Shown here piece by piece: positions 19,316-28,479 of a stretch of 64,000 nucleotides of DNA. Each line of letters begins with the position of its first letter. Positions within the stretch are counted from its first letter, which is position 1. The notes under the pieces are model-generated. The model was given only the letters and a program-made list of their open reading frames with translations. It ran no database searches and had not been told where the DNA came from. The stretch is from the NCBI RefSeq assembly GCF_019355055.1, contig NZ_CP048411.1:3313501-3377500 (forward strand). Reading direction: 5' to 3'. The position numbers and the translations under genes are program-made. The DNA comes from Pseudomonas sp. MTM4 (lineage in GTDB: Bacteria; Pseudomonadota; Gammaproteobacteria; Pseudomonadales; Pseudomonadaceae).

Positions 19316-19368
19316 CCGGCCGTCTTGTTCGCGTCGACGCTTCGGAAGCGGTTCTGTATCGTGCCGAA

Positions 19369-20856
19369 ATGGCACATGTAGCAGTTTGGCAAAGAACTTC
19401 GACCCTGCGCGGCGCGTTGCTGTTGAAGGTCGTGATCCCGCTGGTGGCGATCATGCTCGGCTTCAGTTACCTGTTGCTGTGGACGGTCGAGCGCAACAGC
19501 GAGCGGCGTTTGCAGGAAGAGGTCGAGCTGGTCGCGCGGGCGGTCCGGCTGCCACTCAGCGACAGTCTGGAAAAACAGCACGACCGCACTTCGCAGCAGG
19601 TACTGGAGTCGGTGCTTGGCGTCGGTCGTGTTTATGGCGCCTATCTCTATGACCATCAGGGCGAATTGGTGGCCTTTGCCGGGGCCATCGAGCCGGATCA
19701 GGATCAATCCTCGATTCAGGAGCTGACCGCCGACGGCAAGCGTCGTGGCGGCTATCAGCGCATCCGCGGGCGCGAGGTGTATTCCTACTTCGTGCCGCTC
19801 GAACAGAGCGGCGGACGCATCAATGGGCTGTTGCAGGTCACTCGTCGCGGGACGGATTTCGAGCGCGACACACGCCGGCTGCGCGTGATCGCCGGCATTT
19901 CCGCAGCGGTGCTGGCGTTGGCGGCGGTCTGCATCGTCCTGCTCGGTCACTGGTCGGCCATCGGCCGGCATTTGCAACAGCTGACCCAGAGCATGGCGCG
20001 GGTCGCTTCGGGGGATCGCCGTCATCGCGCACCTCGCAGCGGCCCCCAGGAGATCGCCGTACTGGGTCGCGCGCTGAACCAGATGCTCGACAGCATCGCC
20101 GATGCCGAACAGCGCATGGCCGAGCAGAAGGCGCGCGAGGCGGAACTCGAAGCCCGCTTGCGGCGCACCCAGCAACTGGCCGCGGTGGGTCGTCTGGCGG
20201 CCGGTGTCGCCCATGAACTGGGCAGTCCGCTCAGCGTCATCGATGGCAAGGCGCAGCGTGTTTTACGCAGCGAGCATCTGGAAGACGGGCAACGCAAGGG
20301 CCTGTTGCAGATACGCAGTCAGGTGCAGCGCCTGAGTCAAATCGTCCGGCAATTGCTGGAATTTGGCCGCGCCGCTGGCCTTCCGGCCCGACGAATGCCC
20401 GCCGATGTACTGGCGCATTCGGCGGCCGCCGCGGTGGCCGACGAGCTGGCCGCGCTGAAGGTTGCACTCATGCTCAAGGCGCCTGCCACGGCTCTGCATT
20501 GCGAGGTCGATCCGCCGCGCTTCGAACAGGCCCTGACCAATCTACTGCGCAACGCCGCCCAGGCCAGTCCGGGCGGCCGCGTGCTGCTGCGTTGGTGGCG
20601 GGAGGACGACTGCCTGCTGTTCCAAGTCGAGGACGACGGCCCCGGTGTGGCCGAGCAGCATCGCGCGGCCCTGTTCGAGCCGTTCTTCACCACCAAACCG
20701 GTAGGCAAGGGCAGTGGGCTCGGGCTCGCCGTGGCCCATGGCGTGGTGGCCGAATGTGGCGGCCGTATCGAATTGGTCGAAAGCTCGCTGGGTGGTGCGG
20801 CGTTTCGTATTTCTCTGGCGCTGGCTGATGAGGAGGATAAGGATGCAGCAGGATGA
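19369..20856 (+). CDS. Membrane sensor histidine kinase
   Basis: Inner-membrane histidine kinase of 495 residues. Two membrane helices (about 18-40 and 172-193) flank a periplasmic sensor domain of about 130 residues (RVYGAYLYDHQGELVAFAG). A HAMP linker (HWSAIGRHLQQLTQSMARVASGD) and a short coiled coil (about 245-270) follow. The phosphoacceptor is His at about 282 (GVAHELGSPLSVIDGKAQ). ATPase boxes are NLLRNAAQASPGG, DDGPGV and GKGSGLGLAVAHG. The signal is unknown. The gene overlaps the downstream sigma-54 regulator by 14 bases, forming a two-component pair. A TAXI TRAP transporter follows and the DUF4168 gene diverges, so either could be the target. Confidence 0.92.
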   Translation: MAHVAVWQRTSTLRGALLLKVVIPLVAIMLGFSYLLLWTVERNSERRLQEEVELVARAVRLPLSDSLEKQHDRTSQQVLESVLGVGRVYGAYLYDHQGELVAFAGAIEPDQDQSSIQELTADGKRRGGYQRIRGREVYSYFVPLEQSGGRINGLLQVTRRGTDFERDTRRLRVIAGISAAVLALAAVCIVLLGHWSAIGRHLQQLTQSMARVASGDRRHRAPRSGPQEIAVLGRALNQMLDSIADAEQRMAEQKAREAELEARLRRTQQLAAVGRLAAGVAHELGSPLSVIDGKAQRVLRSEHLEDGQRKGLLQIRSQVQRLSQIVRQLLEFGRAAGLPARRMPADVLAHSAAAAVADELAALKVALMLKAPATALHCEVDPPRFEQALTNLLRNAAQASPGGRVLLRWWREDDCLLFQVEDDGPGVAEQHRAALFEPFFTTKPVGKGSGLGLAVAHGVVAECGGRIELVESSLGGAAFRISLALADEEDKDAAG

Positions 20857-22249
20857 CAGCGCGCCGCAGCGGGTGCTTGTGGTGGAAGATGACGACGGTC
20901 TGCGTCAGCTATTGGTCGAGGAGCTGGAAGACCGCGCGTTAACGGTGCAATCTATGGCCAGCGCCGAAGATGCCGTGCCGCTGCTGGAGAGCTGGGAACC
21001 GGATCTGGTAATCAGCGACCTGCGCCTGCCGGGCGCCGATGGCATGGCGCTGCTGCGGCGGGTCAAGGCAATGCAGGCGGCGCCAGCGTTTCTGGTGATC
21101 ACCGCGTTCGGCAGTATTCAGCAGGCGGTGGCGGCCTTGAAGGAAGGCGCCGATGAGTTTCTGACCAAGCCGCTGGATCTGGATCATCTTGGTCTCGCCG
21201 TTTCGCGTGCGCTGGAGACCCGTCGTTTACGCGGCGAGGTGCGGCGCTTTCAGCAGCTGCTCAGCGACGACCGCTTTCACGGCATGCTCGGTCGCAGTCG
21301 AGCGATGCGCGAGTTGTTCGACCAGATCCGCCAGCTGGCCCGCGCGGCTGGTCCCGTGCTGGTGATCGGCGAAAGTGGCACCGGCAAGGAACTGGTCGCC
21401 CGCGCCGTGCATGCCGAGAGTGAGCGGGCGCAGCGGCCTTTCCTGGCGATCAACTGTGCTGGGCTGCCGGCCGAATTGCTGGAAAGCGAGTTCTTCGGCC
21501 ACGCCGCCGGCGCCTTTACCGGCGCCAACCGCGCGCACAAGGGGCTGTTCCAACAGGCCGACGGCGGCACTTTGTTTCTCGACGAGATCGGCGAAATGCC
21601 GTTGCCGTTGCAGGCCAAACTGCTGCGCGTGCTGCAGGAGGGCACCATTCGCCCGGTGGGTGGCGAGCGCGAACTGAGTGTCGACGTACGCATCATCGCC
21701 GCCAGTAACCGTCCGCTGGAAACGGCTGCTGGCCGCGAGTCGTTTCGCGAAGATCTGTTCTTCCGTCTGGAGACCTTCATCCTTCAAGTGCCCCCGCTGC
21801 GCGACCGCGAAGAGGATCGCGAGCTTCTCGCCGCCGGTTTCGTCGCGCACTTCGCTGCACGCGACGGGCGACCCGTGCGTGGCCTGTCGCGCACCGCGCT
21901 GGAACAGCTGCGGCGCTATCCGTTCCCCGGCAACGTACGCGAACTGCAGAACGCCATGGAGCGCGCGGTGACCTTCTGTCATGGGCGTGACATCGAGCTG
22001 GAGCAATTGCCGACGCGCATCGCCAGCTATCAGGAAAGCACGCCCGCAACCCGCGCCGACGAACTGCTCGGGCTGATGATCGACGGCCCGTTGCTGCCGA
22101 CTCTGGACGAGCTGGAGATGCGTTACATCCACCACGTGCTGGAGCGGGTCGAGGGCAACAAACGTCGTGCCGCAGCCTTGCTCGGGATCGGTCGTCGGAC
22201 CCTGTATCGGCGCCTGGGTGAGAAAGAGCAGGACCCGGAGGAAGGCTGA
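20843..22249 (+). CDS. Sigma-54-dependent response regulator (NtrC family)
   Basis: Enhancer-binding protein of 468 residues partnering the upstream kinase. Receiver: acidic cluster VVEDDDG, phosphorylated Asp at about 59 ([10 protein letters not shown]), Lys in FLTKPLD. AAA+ domain: Walker A GESGTGKE at about 177-184, sigma-54 contact loop GAFTGA at about 224-229, [10 protein letters not shown], and R-rich [10 protein letters not shown]. The Fis-type helix-turn-helix near the end reads [22 protein letters not shown] chose the ATG at 20843 ([17 protein letters not shown]) with AGGAGGATAAGG upstream; the frame is open further 5' but there overlaps the kinase. The target genes are not known. 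Confidence 0.93.
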   Translation: MQQDDSAPQRVLVVEDDDGLRQLLVEELEDRALTVQSMASAEDAVPLLESWEPDLVISDLRLPGADGMALLRRVKAMQAAPAFLVITAFGSIQQAVAALKEGADEFLTKPLDLDHLGLAVSRALETRRLRGEVRRFQQLLSDDRFHGMLGRSRAMRELFDQIRQLARAAGPVLVIGESGTGKELVARAVHAESERAQRPFLAINCAGLPAELLESEFFGHAAGAFTGANRAHKGLFQQADGGTLFLDEIGEMPLPLQAKLLRVLQEGTIRPVGGERELSVDVRIIAASNRPLETAAGRESFREDLFFRLETFILQVPPLRDREEDRELLAAGFVAHFAARDGRPVRGLSRTALEQLRRYPFPGNVRELQNAMERAVTFCHGRDIELEQLPTRIASYQESTPATRADELLGLMIDGPLLPTLDELEMRYIHHVLERVEGNKRRAAALLGIGRRTLYRRLGEKEQDPEEG

Positions 22250-22452
22250 GCCGTCAGCGACGCGCACGCTGGAACGCACGCCGGGCAACTGAGTCGAAAT
22301 GTCCGGTCTCGATGTGCTGGCCGCCCTCGGCGCTTCACCTGCGTCGCTCACAGCGTTACGTGTGAAACCGATGGCCTGCTAGACTCCCAACTTCTCGCCA
22401 AATGCTCACGAGGTGCGGCGAGGCAATCCAACAACCAATAAGGAGTGAATCC

Positions 22453-23418
22453 GTGAAAGGCAAATCCTTGGCATGGATATTTTCCGCCGCGTTGGCGGGG
22501 ACCGGTCTGAGCGGTGTGGCTCAGGCGCAAGAACAATTCGTGACCATCGGTACCGGTGGCCAAACGGGTGTTTACTACGTTGCTGGTCAGTCGATCTGCC
22601 GCTTCGTCAATCGCAATGCTGAAGGCGTCAAGTGCAACGCGCCAGCCAGTGGCGGCGGTGTGGCCAACGTCAACGGACTGCGTAGCGGTGAGTTCAACTT
22701 CGGCATCATGCAGTCGGACCATCAATACAAGGCGATGGAAGGTCTGTCGCCGTTCGAGAAAGAGGGCGCGATGGACGACATCCGCGCGATCTTCTCCCTG
22801 CAGAGCGAAGTTTTCACCGTATTGGCGCGCCGTGACGCCAACATCAAGGGTCTGGACGACCTCAAGGGCAAGCGCGTCAATATAGGTAACCCCGGTTCCG
22901 GCCAGCGCGACACCCTGGAAGAAATCATGAAAGTGAAGGGCTGGGACCAGTCGGTCTTCAGTCTCGCAGCGGAACTCAAGCCGGCCGAACTGGCCAGTGC
23001 GCTGGGTGACAACAACATCGATGCCATGACCTACTTCGTCGGTCACCCCAACGGCGCGATTCAGGAAGCCACCACCACCGTCGATGCGGTTCTGGTACCG
23101 ATCACCGGCCCGGAAATCGACAAGCTGCTGGCTGAGAAGACCTACTACACCAAGGCTGAAATTCCGGGCGGCATGTACGCCGGCAACGACAGCGCAACCC
23201 AGTCGATCGGTGGCAAGGCGGTGCTCTCCACCACTTCCAAGGTCGATGCTGAAGTTGTCTACAAGCTGGTCAAGTCGGTGTTCGAGAACATCGAGCGGTT
23301 CCAGCGTCTGCACCCCGCGTTCAAGGACCTCAAGCCGGAAGACATGATCAAGGTCGGCCTGTCCGCGCCTTTGCATGAAGGCGCCGAGCGCTACTACAAG
23401 GAACGTGGCTGGATGTAA
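22453..23418 (+). CDS. TAXI-family TRAP transporter solute-binding protein
   Basis: Periplasmic binding protein of 321 residues for a TRAP-TAXI importer. A GTG start at 22453 with AAGGAG upstream gives the signal peptide VKGKSLAWIFSAALAGTGLS ending near AQAQ. The TAXI signature FVTIGTGGQTGVYYVAGQSIC follows at about residues 30-50, then CNAPASGGGVANVNGLRSGE and NIGNPGSGQRDTLEE. TAXI proteins bind diverse small acids, reported cases including glutamate and 2-oxoglutarate; the ligand here cannot be read. It is followed after 150 bases by the fused permease, with two hairpins between them that would favour more binding protein than permease. Confidence 0.92.
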   Translation: MKGKSLAWIFSAALAGTGLSGVAQAQEQFVTIGTGGQTGVYYVAGQSICRFVNRNAEGVKCNAPASGGGVANVNGLRSGEFNFGIMQSDHQYKAMEGLSPFEKEGAMDDIRAIFSLQSEVFTVLARRDANIKGLDDLKGKRVNIGNPGSGQRDTLEEIMKVKGWDQSVFSLAAELKPAELASALGDNNIDAMTYFVGHPNGAIQEATTTVDAVLVPITGPEIDKLLAEKTYYTKAEIPGGMYAGNDSATQSIGGKAVLSTTSKVDAEVVYKLVKSVFENIERFQRLHPAFKDLKPEDMIKVGLSAPLHEGAERYYKERGWM

Positions 23419-23425
23419 TGACCTG

Positions 23426-23450
23426 GCAGACCGCTGAAGCTGCGGTCTGC
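23426..23450 (+). promoter_or_regulatory. Intercistronic hairpin after TAXI binding protein
   Basis: GCAGACCGC and GCGGTCTGC arms with a 7-base loop, 8 bases past the stop codon and without a T-run. It probably stabilises the 3' end of the binding-protein message or attenuates read-through. Confidence 0.6.
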
Positions 23451-23501
23451 TATCAGGTTTTGCTGCATCGATGCGGCGGGCGTTGACCCGCGGCATTCGC
23501 C

Positions 23502-23535
23502 CGAAAACCCGTGAGCCCGGTGCCACGGGTTTTCG
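23502..23535 (+). promoter_or_regulatory. Second intercistronic hairpin before TRAP permease
   Basis: Perfect 12-base arms CGAAAACCCGTG and CACGGGTTTTCG around a 10-base loop, 34 bases upstream of the permease start. The ascending arm ends in four T residues followed by CG, so partial termination is possible. Confidence 0.55.
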
Positions 23536-23569
23536 TGGTTCCGTTACTTGAAAAAACAGGCCTCATTCC

Positions 23570-26116
23570 ATGCAAGACAACCAACTGTCCACCGAAGAGC
23601 TCGTTGCCAAGGACGTCGGCGCGCGAATGCCCGAAGGTGCCATGGCGAAAGCGATCGCGGGCCTGGCCCTGCTCTGGTCGCTTTTCCAGCTGTGGATCGC
23701 CTCGCCGCTGCCCTTCATGCTGCGCTTCGGTGTGCTCAATGACACCGAAACCCGCTCCATCCATCTGGCATTTGCGCTGTTGCTGGCGTTTCTGGCCTAT
23801 CCGGCGTTCAAGCGTTCACCGCGCGATAGAGTGCCGTTGATCGATATCGCGCTGGGCCTGGTGGCTGCCGCCAGCGCCGCTTATCTTTTCATCTTTTATC
23901 AACAGCTGGCGCAGCGCCCGGGCAACCTGACGACCGCCGATCTGGTCACAGCCTGCATCGGCATTCCTCTGTTGCTGGAAGCCACTCGCCGCGCACTCGG
24001 CCCGCCGCTGGCGATCATCGCGCTGATATTTATCATCTACAGCCTGGCTGGTCCTTATATGCCGGGGCTGCTGGCGCACCGCGGAGTGAGCTTCACCGCG
24101 ATGGCCAACCATCAGTGGATCACCACCGAGGGCGTGTTCGGCATCGCCCTGGGCGTATCCACCAGTTTCGTCTTTCTCTTCGTGCTGTTCGGCGCGCTGC
24201 TCGAACGCGCCGGTGCCGGGCACTACTTCATCCAATTGGCGTTCAGCCTGCTCGGCCACATGCGTGGCGGGCCGGCCAAGGCAGCAGTCGTCGCTTCGGG
24301 CATGACCGGTCTGATTTCCGGTTCCTCGATCGCCAACGTGGTCACCACCGGCACCTTCACCATTCCGATGATGAAAAAGGTCGGTTTCTCCAAGGAAAAA
24401 GCCGGTGCGGTGGAGGTGGCGTCCTCGGTCAATGGCCAGATCATGCCGCCGGTGATGGGGGCTGCGGCATTCCTGATGGTCGAGTATGTCGGCATTCCCT
24501 ATGTGGAAATCATCAAGCACGCCTTCCTGCCAGCGGCAATTTCCTATATTGCGCTGCTGTACATCGTGCACCTGGAAGCGCTCAAGCAGAACATGCAGCC
24601 GATCGGCACGCACCAGCCCAAACCCTGGCTGCGCCGCCTGACCGGCTTTGCCTTCGGTGCGGCGTTGATTTCCGGACTCTCGCTGGCCGTCTACTACGGT
24701 CTCGGCTGGCTCAAGCCGGCCCTTGGCGATTACGCGCTGCCCGGCATTTCGGTGCTGCTGACGCTGGTTTATCTGGCGCTGCTGAAAATCGCAGCGAGCA
24801 ATCCGCCATTGCCGGCTGAGGATCCGGACAAGCCGCTGGAAGAACTACCGAACACTCGTGCGGTGCTGCTTTCGGGGCTGCACTTCCTGCTGCCGGTTGT
24901 AGTACTGGTCTGGTGCCTGATGATCGAGCGGCTGTCACCCGGCCTGTCAGCATTCTGGGGCACGGTAATGCTGGTGATCATCCTACTGACCCAGCGTCCT
25001 CTGCTCAGCTGGATGCGCCGCGACGGTCACCAGCACGGCGGCTTCGTGGATGGCATCGTCGACCTGCGCGAAGGTCTGATCGCAGGCGCGCGCAACATGA
25101 TCGGCATCGGTATCGCCACCGCGGCGGCGGGCATCATCGTCGGTGCGGTCTCGCAGACTGGCGTCGGTCTGGTGCTGGCCGATCTGGTCGAAATGCTGTC
25201 GATGGGCAATCTGTTCCTGATGCTCCTGCTCGTCGCGGTCTTCAGCCTGATCCTTGGCATGGGCCTGCCGACGACCGCCAACTACATCGTGGTGTCCAGT
25301 CTGCTGGCGCCGGTGGTGGTGGCGCTGGGGCAGCAGAACGGGCTGATCGTGCCGCTGATCGCCGTGCACCTGTTCGTCTTCTACTTCGGCATCATGGCTG
25401 ACGTCACGCCGCCCGTGGGGCTGGCCTCGTTCGCGGCTGCCGCGGTGTCCAAGGGCGACCCGATCAAGACCGGGGTCACGGCGTTCTATTACAGCCTGCG
25501 CACCGCCGCGCTACCGTTCCTATTCATCTTCAATACCGATTTGTTGCTGATCGATGTCGGGCTCTGGCATGGCATCCTGATTTTCCTGGTCGCCACTGGT
25601 GCGATGCTGGTCTTCGCCGCCGGTACTCAAGGCTACTTCCTGGTACGTAACCGCTGGTATGAAAGCGTGCTGCTGTTGCTGGTGGCCTTTACCCTGTTCC
25701 GGCCAGGCTTCTGGATGGACATCGTGCATGACCCCTACCGCGACATCCCGCCGGCGCAATTGGTACAGGCGCTGGAAGCCGTGGACGAGGACAGCCAGCT
25801 TCGCCTGCGCATTCGCGGCGAGGACGCGGTGGGCGACGCGCGGGAATTCAGCCTGTTGGTGGCAATTCCGAATGGAGCGACCGGCGAGGAGAAGCTGGAA
25901 AAGCTTGGCCTCATGACCTATGAGCAAGACGGCAAGGTGCTGGTCGACAGCGTCACCTTCGGCAGCCCCGCCGCCGAGCTGGGCCTGGAGTTCGATCAGG
26001 AAATCCTGGCGGTCCGCGCGCCCACCGATCGTTGGGCCAAGGAATGGATGTGGCTACCCGGCCTCGCGCTGTTCGGCCTCGTCGTCTGGATGCAGCGGCG
26101 TCGTAAGTCGAGCTAA
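23570..26116 (+). CDS. TRAP transporter permease, fused 4TM/12TM TAXI type with C-terminal DUF3394
   Basis: Inner-membrane TRAP permease of 848 residues in which the small DctQ-like and large DctM-like subunits are fused, normal for TAXI systems. The first helices (about 25-110) form the Q part. The M part carries GLISGSSIANVVTTGTFTIPMMKKVG and GQIMPPVMGAAAFLM, conserved in ion-coupled TRAP permeases, and later LGMGLPTTANYIVV and DVTPPVGLASFAAAAV. After the last transport helices comes a soluble stretch (about 725-820, DUF3394-like) containing FGSPAAELGLEFDQEIL, which reads like a PDZ carboxylate loop. A final helix (WLPGLALFGLVVWM) and basic tail follow. It imports the solute delivered by the upstream binding protein. 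Confidence 0.92.
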   Translation: MQDNQLSTEELVAKDVGARMPEGAMAKAIAGLALLWSLFQLWIASPLPFMLRFGVLNDTETRSIHLAFALLLAFLAYPAFKRSPRDRVPLIDIALGLVAAASAAYLFIFYQQLAQRPGNLTTADLVTACIGIPLLLEATRRALGPPLAIIALIFIIYSLAGPYMPGLLAHRGVSFTAMANHQWITTEGVFGIALGVSTSFVFLFVLFGALLERAGAGHYFIQLAFSLLGHMRGGPAKAAVVASGMTGLISGSSIANVVTTGTFTIPMMKKVGFSKEKAGAVEVASSVNGQIMPPVMGAAAFLMVEYVGIPYVEIIKHAFLPAAISYIALLYIVHLEALKQNMQPIGTHQPKPWLRRLTGFAFGAALISGLSLAVYYGLGWLKPALGDYALPGISVLLTLVYLALLKIAASNPPLPAEDPDKPLEELPNTRAVLLSGLHFLLPVVVLVWCLMIERLSPGLSAFWGTVMLVIILLTQRPLLSWMRRDGHQHGGFVDGIVDLREGLIAGARNMIGIGIATAAAGIIVGAVSQTGVGLVLADLVEMLSMGNLFLMLLLVAVFSLILGMGLPTTANYIVVSSLLAPVVVALGQQNGLIVPLIAVHLFVFYFGIMADVTPPVGLASFAAAAVSKGDPIKTGVTAFYYSLRTAALPFLFIFNTDLLLIDVGLWHGILIFLVATGAMLVFAAGTQGYFLVRNRWYESVLLLLVAFTLFRPGFWMDIVHDPYRDIPPAQLVQALEAVDEDSQLRLRIRGEDAVGDAREFSLLVAIPNGATGEEKLEKLGLMTYEQDGKVLVDSVTFGSPAAELGLEFDQEILAVRAPTDRWAKEWMWLPGLALFGLVVWMQRRRKSS

Positions 26117-26141
26117 CTCGACTCACCGTTCAGTGTCACTC

Positions 26142-26178
26142 GAACCCCGTTCATGCGCATGCATGGGCGGGGTTTTTT
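26142..26178 (+). terminator. Terminator of TAXI TRAP operon
   Basis: AACCCCG and CGGGGTT arms enclose an ATGCGCATGCAT inner palindrome and are followed by a T-run and CTTGC, about 25 bases past the permease stop. Confidence 0.8.
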
Positions 26179-26298
26179 CTTGCTGTCGCAGCGCCAGCCT
26201 CAAGCAGTGAGTGAGCGAACCGGGGTCAAGCGCAAGGGCGGAATCAGGACCAAACCAGAAATATCTATCCCATAACGCAATGCTGTTCTTAAGTAAGT

Positions 26299-26488
26299 TC
26301 GCCCCGAGGTCGGGCCTTTCATAAAAGCACCGGGTGTTCACCTCGCCCTAGTGGACGCGCCGTCGCGGCGAATGCGAGCAGAAGCCAGCCAAGAGCGGAA
26401 AAAATCCTCGCCCAGAGTCGGGCCTCCCACAAAAGCGGCAGATACGCGTCCAACCTGTGGGAGGCGCGCCCTCGCGGCGAATACAGGC
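26299..26488. repeat. Imperfect tandem REP-like repeat
   Basis: Two related units start at 26299 (TCGCCCCGAGGTCGGGCCT) and 26408 (TCGCCCAGAGTCGGGCCTC) and each ends in GTCGCGGCGAAT or CTCGCGGCGAAT. The second contains inverted arms GCCTCCCACA (26422-26431) and TGTGGGAGGC (26456-26465). The GTGGGAGG...GCGGCGAAT core is like the common Pseudomonas REP. No gene is supportable between 26179 and 26567. Confidence 0.7.
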
Positions 26489-26567
26489 CGCAGGCCTGTC
26501 CGAAATGCAGGCGTGCCTTGATCGACAGCGCTTATTGAACGGCATGCTCCTCATGGGCAGGCCTCGC

Positions 26568-28253
26568 CTATGCAGGCCTGCCCGGCAGATGATGCTCGGC
26601 CGGCGCCGCGTCATGGGATGTTTCGGCCGACGGTCGGTTCTTGCCGCTACCTGCGCCGTCCAGCGCCGCATAGGCCGCGCTGCAGAACAACGAGTTCAGC
26701 CGCTTCATGTCGGCGATCAGCTCCAGATGCGCCGCGCTGGTTTCGATGCTTTCGACCACCTGCTGATGCAACCGATGGACATGCGCATGGGCCAGTTCGC
26801 GTTCACGCTTGCGAAATTGCCGCTTCTGCTGCAGCAGTTGCCGCGCGCTGTGCGAATCGCCGGACAGGAATACCGACAGGCCGAGGCTCAGGTTGGCGCT
26901 GAGCAGGGCGTGCAACTGGCTGAGCTCATCCAGTCCGCTGTCGGAGAACGAGCGTCGCTTGGACGTCTTGATGTTCTGCACCTTGCCGAGCATGTGCTCG
27001 ATGATGTCGCCAGCCTGTTCCAGGTTGATCGCCAGCTCGATGATTTCCGCCCAGCGCAGGCTTTCCTGCTCGGCCAGATCTTCACGCGGCATGCGCGCCA
27101 GATAGAGCTTCACGCCGCTGTAGAGCGCATCGACATCGTCATCCAGGCGACGAATCTCCTCACCCGGCTCCGGTCGGTCCTCGCGTAGCACTTCCAGCAG
27201 GCGCGCCAGCATGGTTTCCACCAGATCACCGATGCGCAGGGTTTCGCGTACGGCGTTGGCCAGGGCCAGGCTGGGCGTGTCCAGAGCGGTCGGGTCCAGA
27301 TGGCGCGGCTGAGCGATACCGCCATCCAGCACACGTTCCGGCAGCAGGCGCTCGCATAGCCTGGCCATCAGGCCCACCGTGGGCAGCAACAGCACGCAGC
27401 GCGCCGTGTTGTAGACCAGATGAAAGGCGATGACCTGAGTCTGCGCGCTGTAGCCGAGCGTCGCCATCCACTCGACCAGCATTGGCAGGAAGGGCAATAC
27501 CACCAGCCCGGCGAGTTTGTACAGCAGATTGCCCAGCGCCACGCGGCGTGCAGATGCCGGTTGCGCGGTGGCGTTGAACCAGGCCAGTACGCCACTGCCG
27601 ACGTTGGCGCCAATCACCACGCCGAGCGCCACCGGCAGGCTGATCAATCCGGCGCTGGCGAGGGTCGCGGTGAGCAGCACCGCGGCGAGGCTGGAGTAGG
27701 AGAGCACCGCGAACAGCGCGCCCACGACCACCGCCAGCAAAGTGTCGCCGGCCAGCGACGAGAACAGTACGCGCATGCCGCGCGCTTCGGTGATTGGCGC
27801 GGCGGCCTGGACGATCAACTGCAGGGCCAAAATGATCAGCCCCAGGCCGATCAGTACGCGCCCGAGCTGGCCAGCGCGGGTCTGCTTGCGCGACAGAAAC
27901 AGACAGACTCCGACCAGCGTGAGCACCGGCGACAGCCATGACAGGTCCAGCGTCAGCACCCGCGCCATCAACGCCGTGCCGACATCCGCGCCGAGCATGA
28001 TCGCGAGGGCGGTGGGCAGCGCCATCAGCCCCTGCGCAACGAACGAGATCGCCAGCAATGCGGTCGCGTTGCTGCTCTGTACCAAAGCGGTGACGCCGAT
28101 GCCGGCGGTGAACGCCATCGGCGCGTTGGCCATGCTGTGGCCGAGCAGCCGCCGCAGATGCGAACCATAGACCCGCATGATCCCGGTCCGCACGATATGC
28201 GTGCCCCAGACCAGTAATGCGATGGAGGAAAGCAGGTGCAGCAACGTCAACAT
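26568..28253 (-). CDS. Na/Pi-cotransporter II-related protein with PhoU-like tail
   Basis: Inner-membrane protein of 561 residues in the NptA/YjbB family, which in studied members exports or cotransports phosphate with sodium. The N-terminal half has the paired repeat with QSSNATALLAISFVAQG (about 60-76) and a degenerate partner SYSSLAAVLLTATLAS (about 192-207), with GADVGTALMARV and GANVGSGVLAWF as further repeat matches. Residues from about 340 are soluble and helical (RETLRIGDLVETMLARLLEV, NLEQAGDIIEHMLGKVQ), resembling PhoU domains. The very end is low-complexity (AETSHDAAPAEHHLPGRP). It stands alone. Phosphate is the likely solute by family, not proof. Confidence 0.86.
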   Translation of the reverse strand: MLTLLHLLSSIALLVWGTHIVRTGIMRVYGSHLRRLLGHSMANAPMAFTAGIGVTALVQSSNATALLAISFVAQGLMALPTALAIMLGADVGTALMARVLTLDLSWLSPVLTLVGVCLFLSRKQTRAGQLGRVLIGLGLIILALQLIVQAAAPITEARGMRVLFSSLAGDTLLAVVVGALFAVLSYSSLAAVLLTATLASAGLISLPVALGVVIGANVGSGVLAWFNATAQPASARRVALGNLLYKLAGLVVLPFLPMLVEWMATLGYSAQTQVIAFHLVYNTARCVLLLPTVGLMARLCERLLPERVLDGGIAQPRHLDPTALDTPSLALANAVRETLRIGDLVETMLARLLEVLREDRPEPGEEIRRLDDDVDALYSGVKLYLARMPREDLAEQESLRWAEIIELAINLEQAGDIIEHMLGKVQNIKTSKRRSFSDSGLDELSQLHALLSANLSLGLSVFLSGDSHSARQLLQQKRQFRKRERELAHAHVHRLHQQVVESIETSAAHLELIADMKRLNSLFCSAAYAALDGAGSGKNRPSAETSHDAAPAEHHLPGRPA

Positions 28254-28479
28254 CAGTGTGGTTCTCCGGCGAGCGGCAACGGCAAGCGTCTGCGCCGAGC
28301 GACGCGATACGAATCGAGGGATATCCGGTTGACCTTCGCGCTGTAGTGCCGTTCAAGAAACTGTCATGACTGGCCGGCGCGACGCAGGTTGTCGCGAGGC
28401 CGGTGCACGATGGCGCAGTCACTCGCTAGCCGGGCGGGTGGTCTGTAACCTACCCACTTCGCTTTTCAATGGTCTGCCC

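Noticed and set aside
19369..19386. TGGCAC at the kinase start as a sigma-54 -24 element on the plus strand
   Set aside because: The following GC lies 8 rather than 10 bases from the GG, and the element is inside the start of the gene.
22329..22342. GG-N10-GC element (CGGCGC then CTGC) upstream of the TAXI binding protein as a sigma-54 promoter
   Set aside because: Only the spacing fits; both the -24 and -12 elements are poor matches and such pairs are expected by chance in GC-rich DNA.
28341..28367. Pho box before recC (CTGTAGT ... CTGTCAT)
   Set aside because: One heptamer is good but the others are poor or out of the 11-base register, and recC has no known phosphate link.
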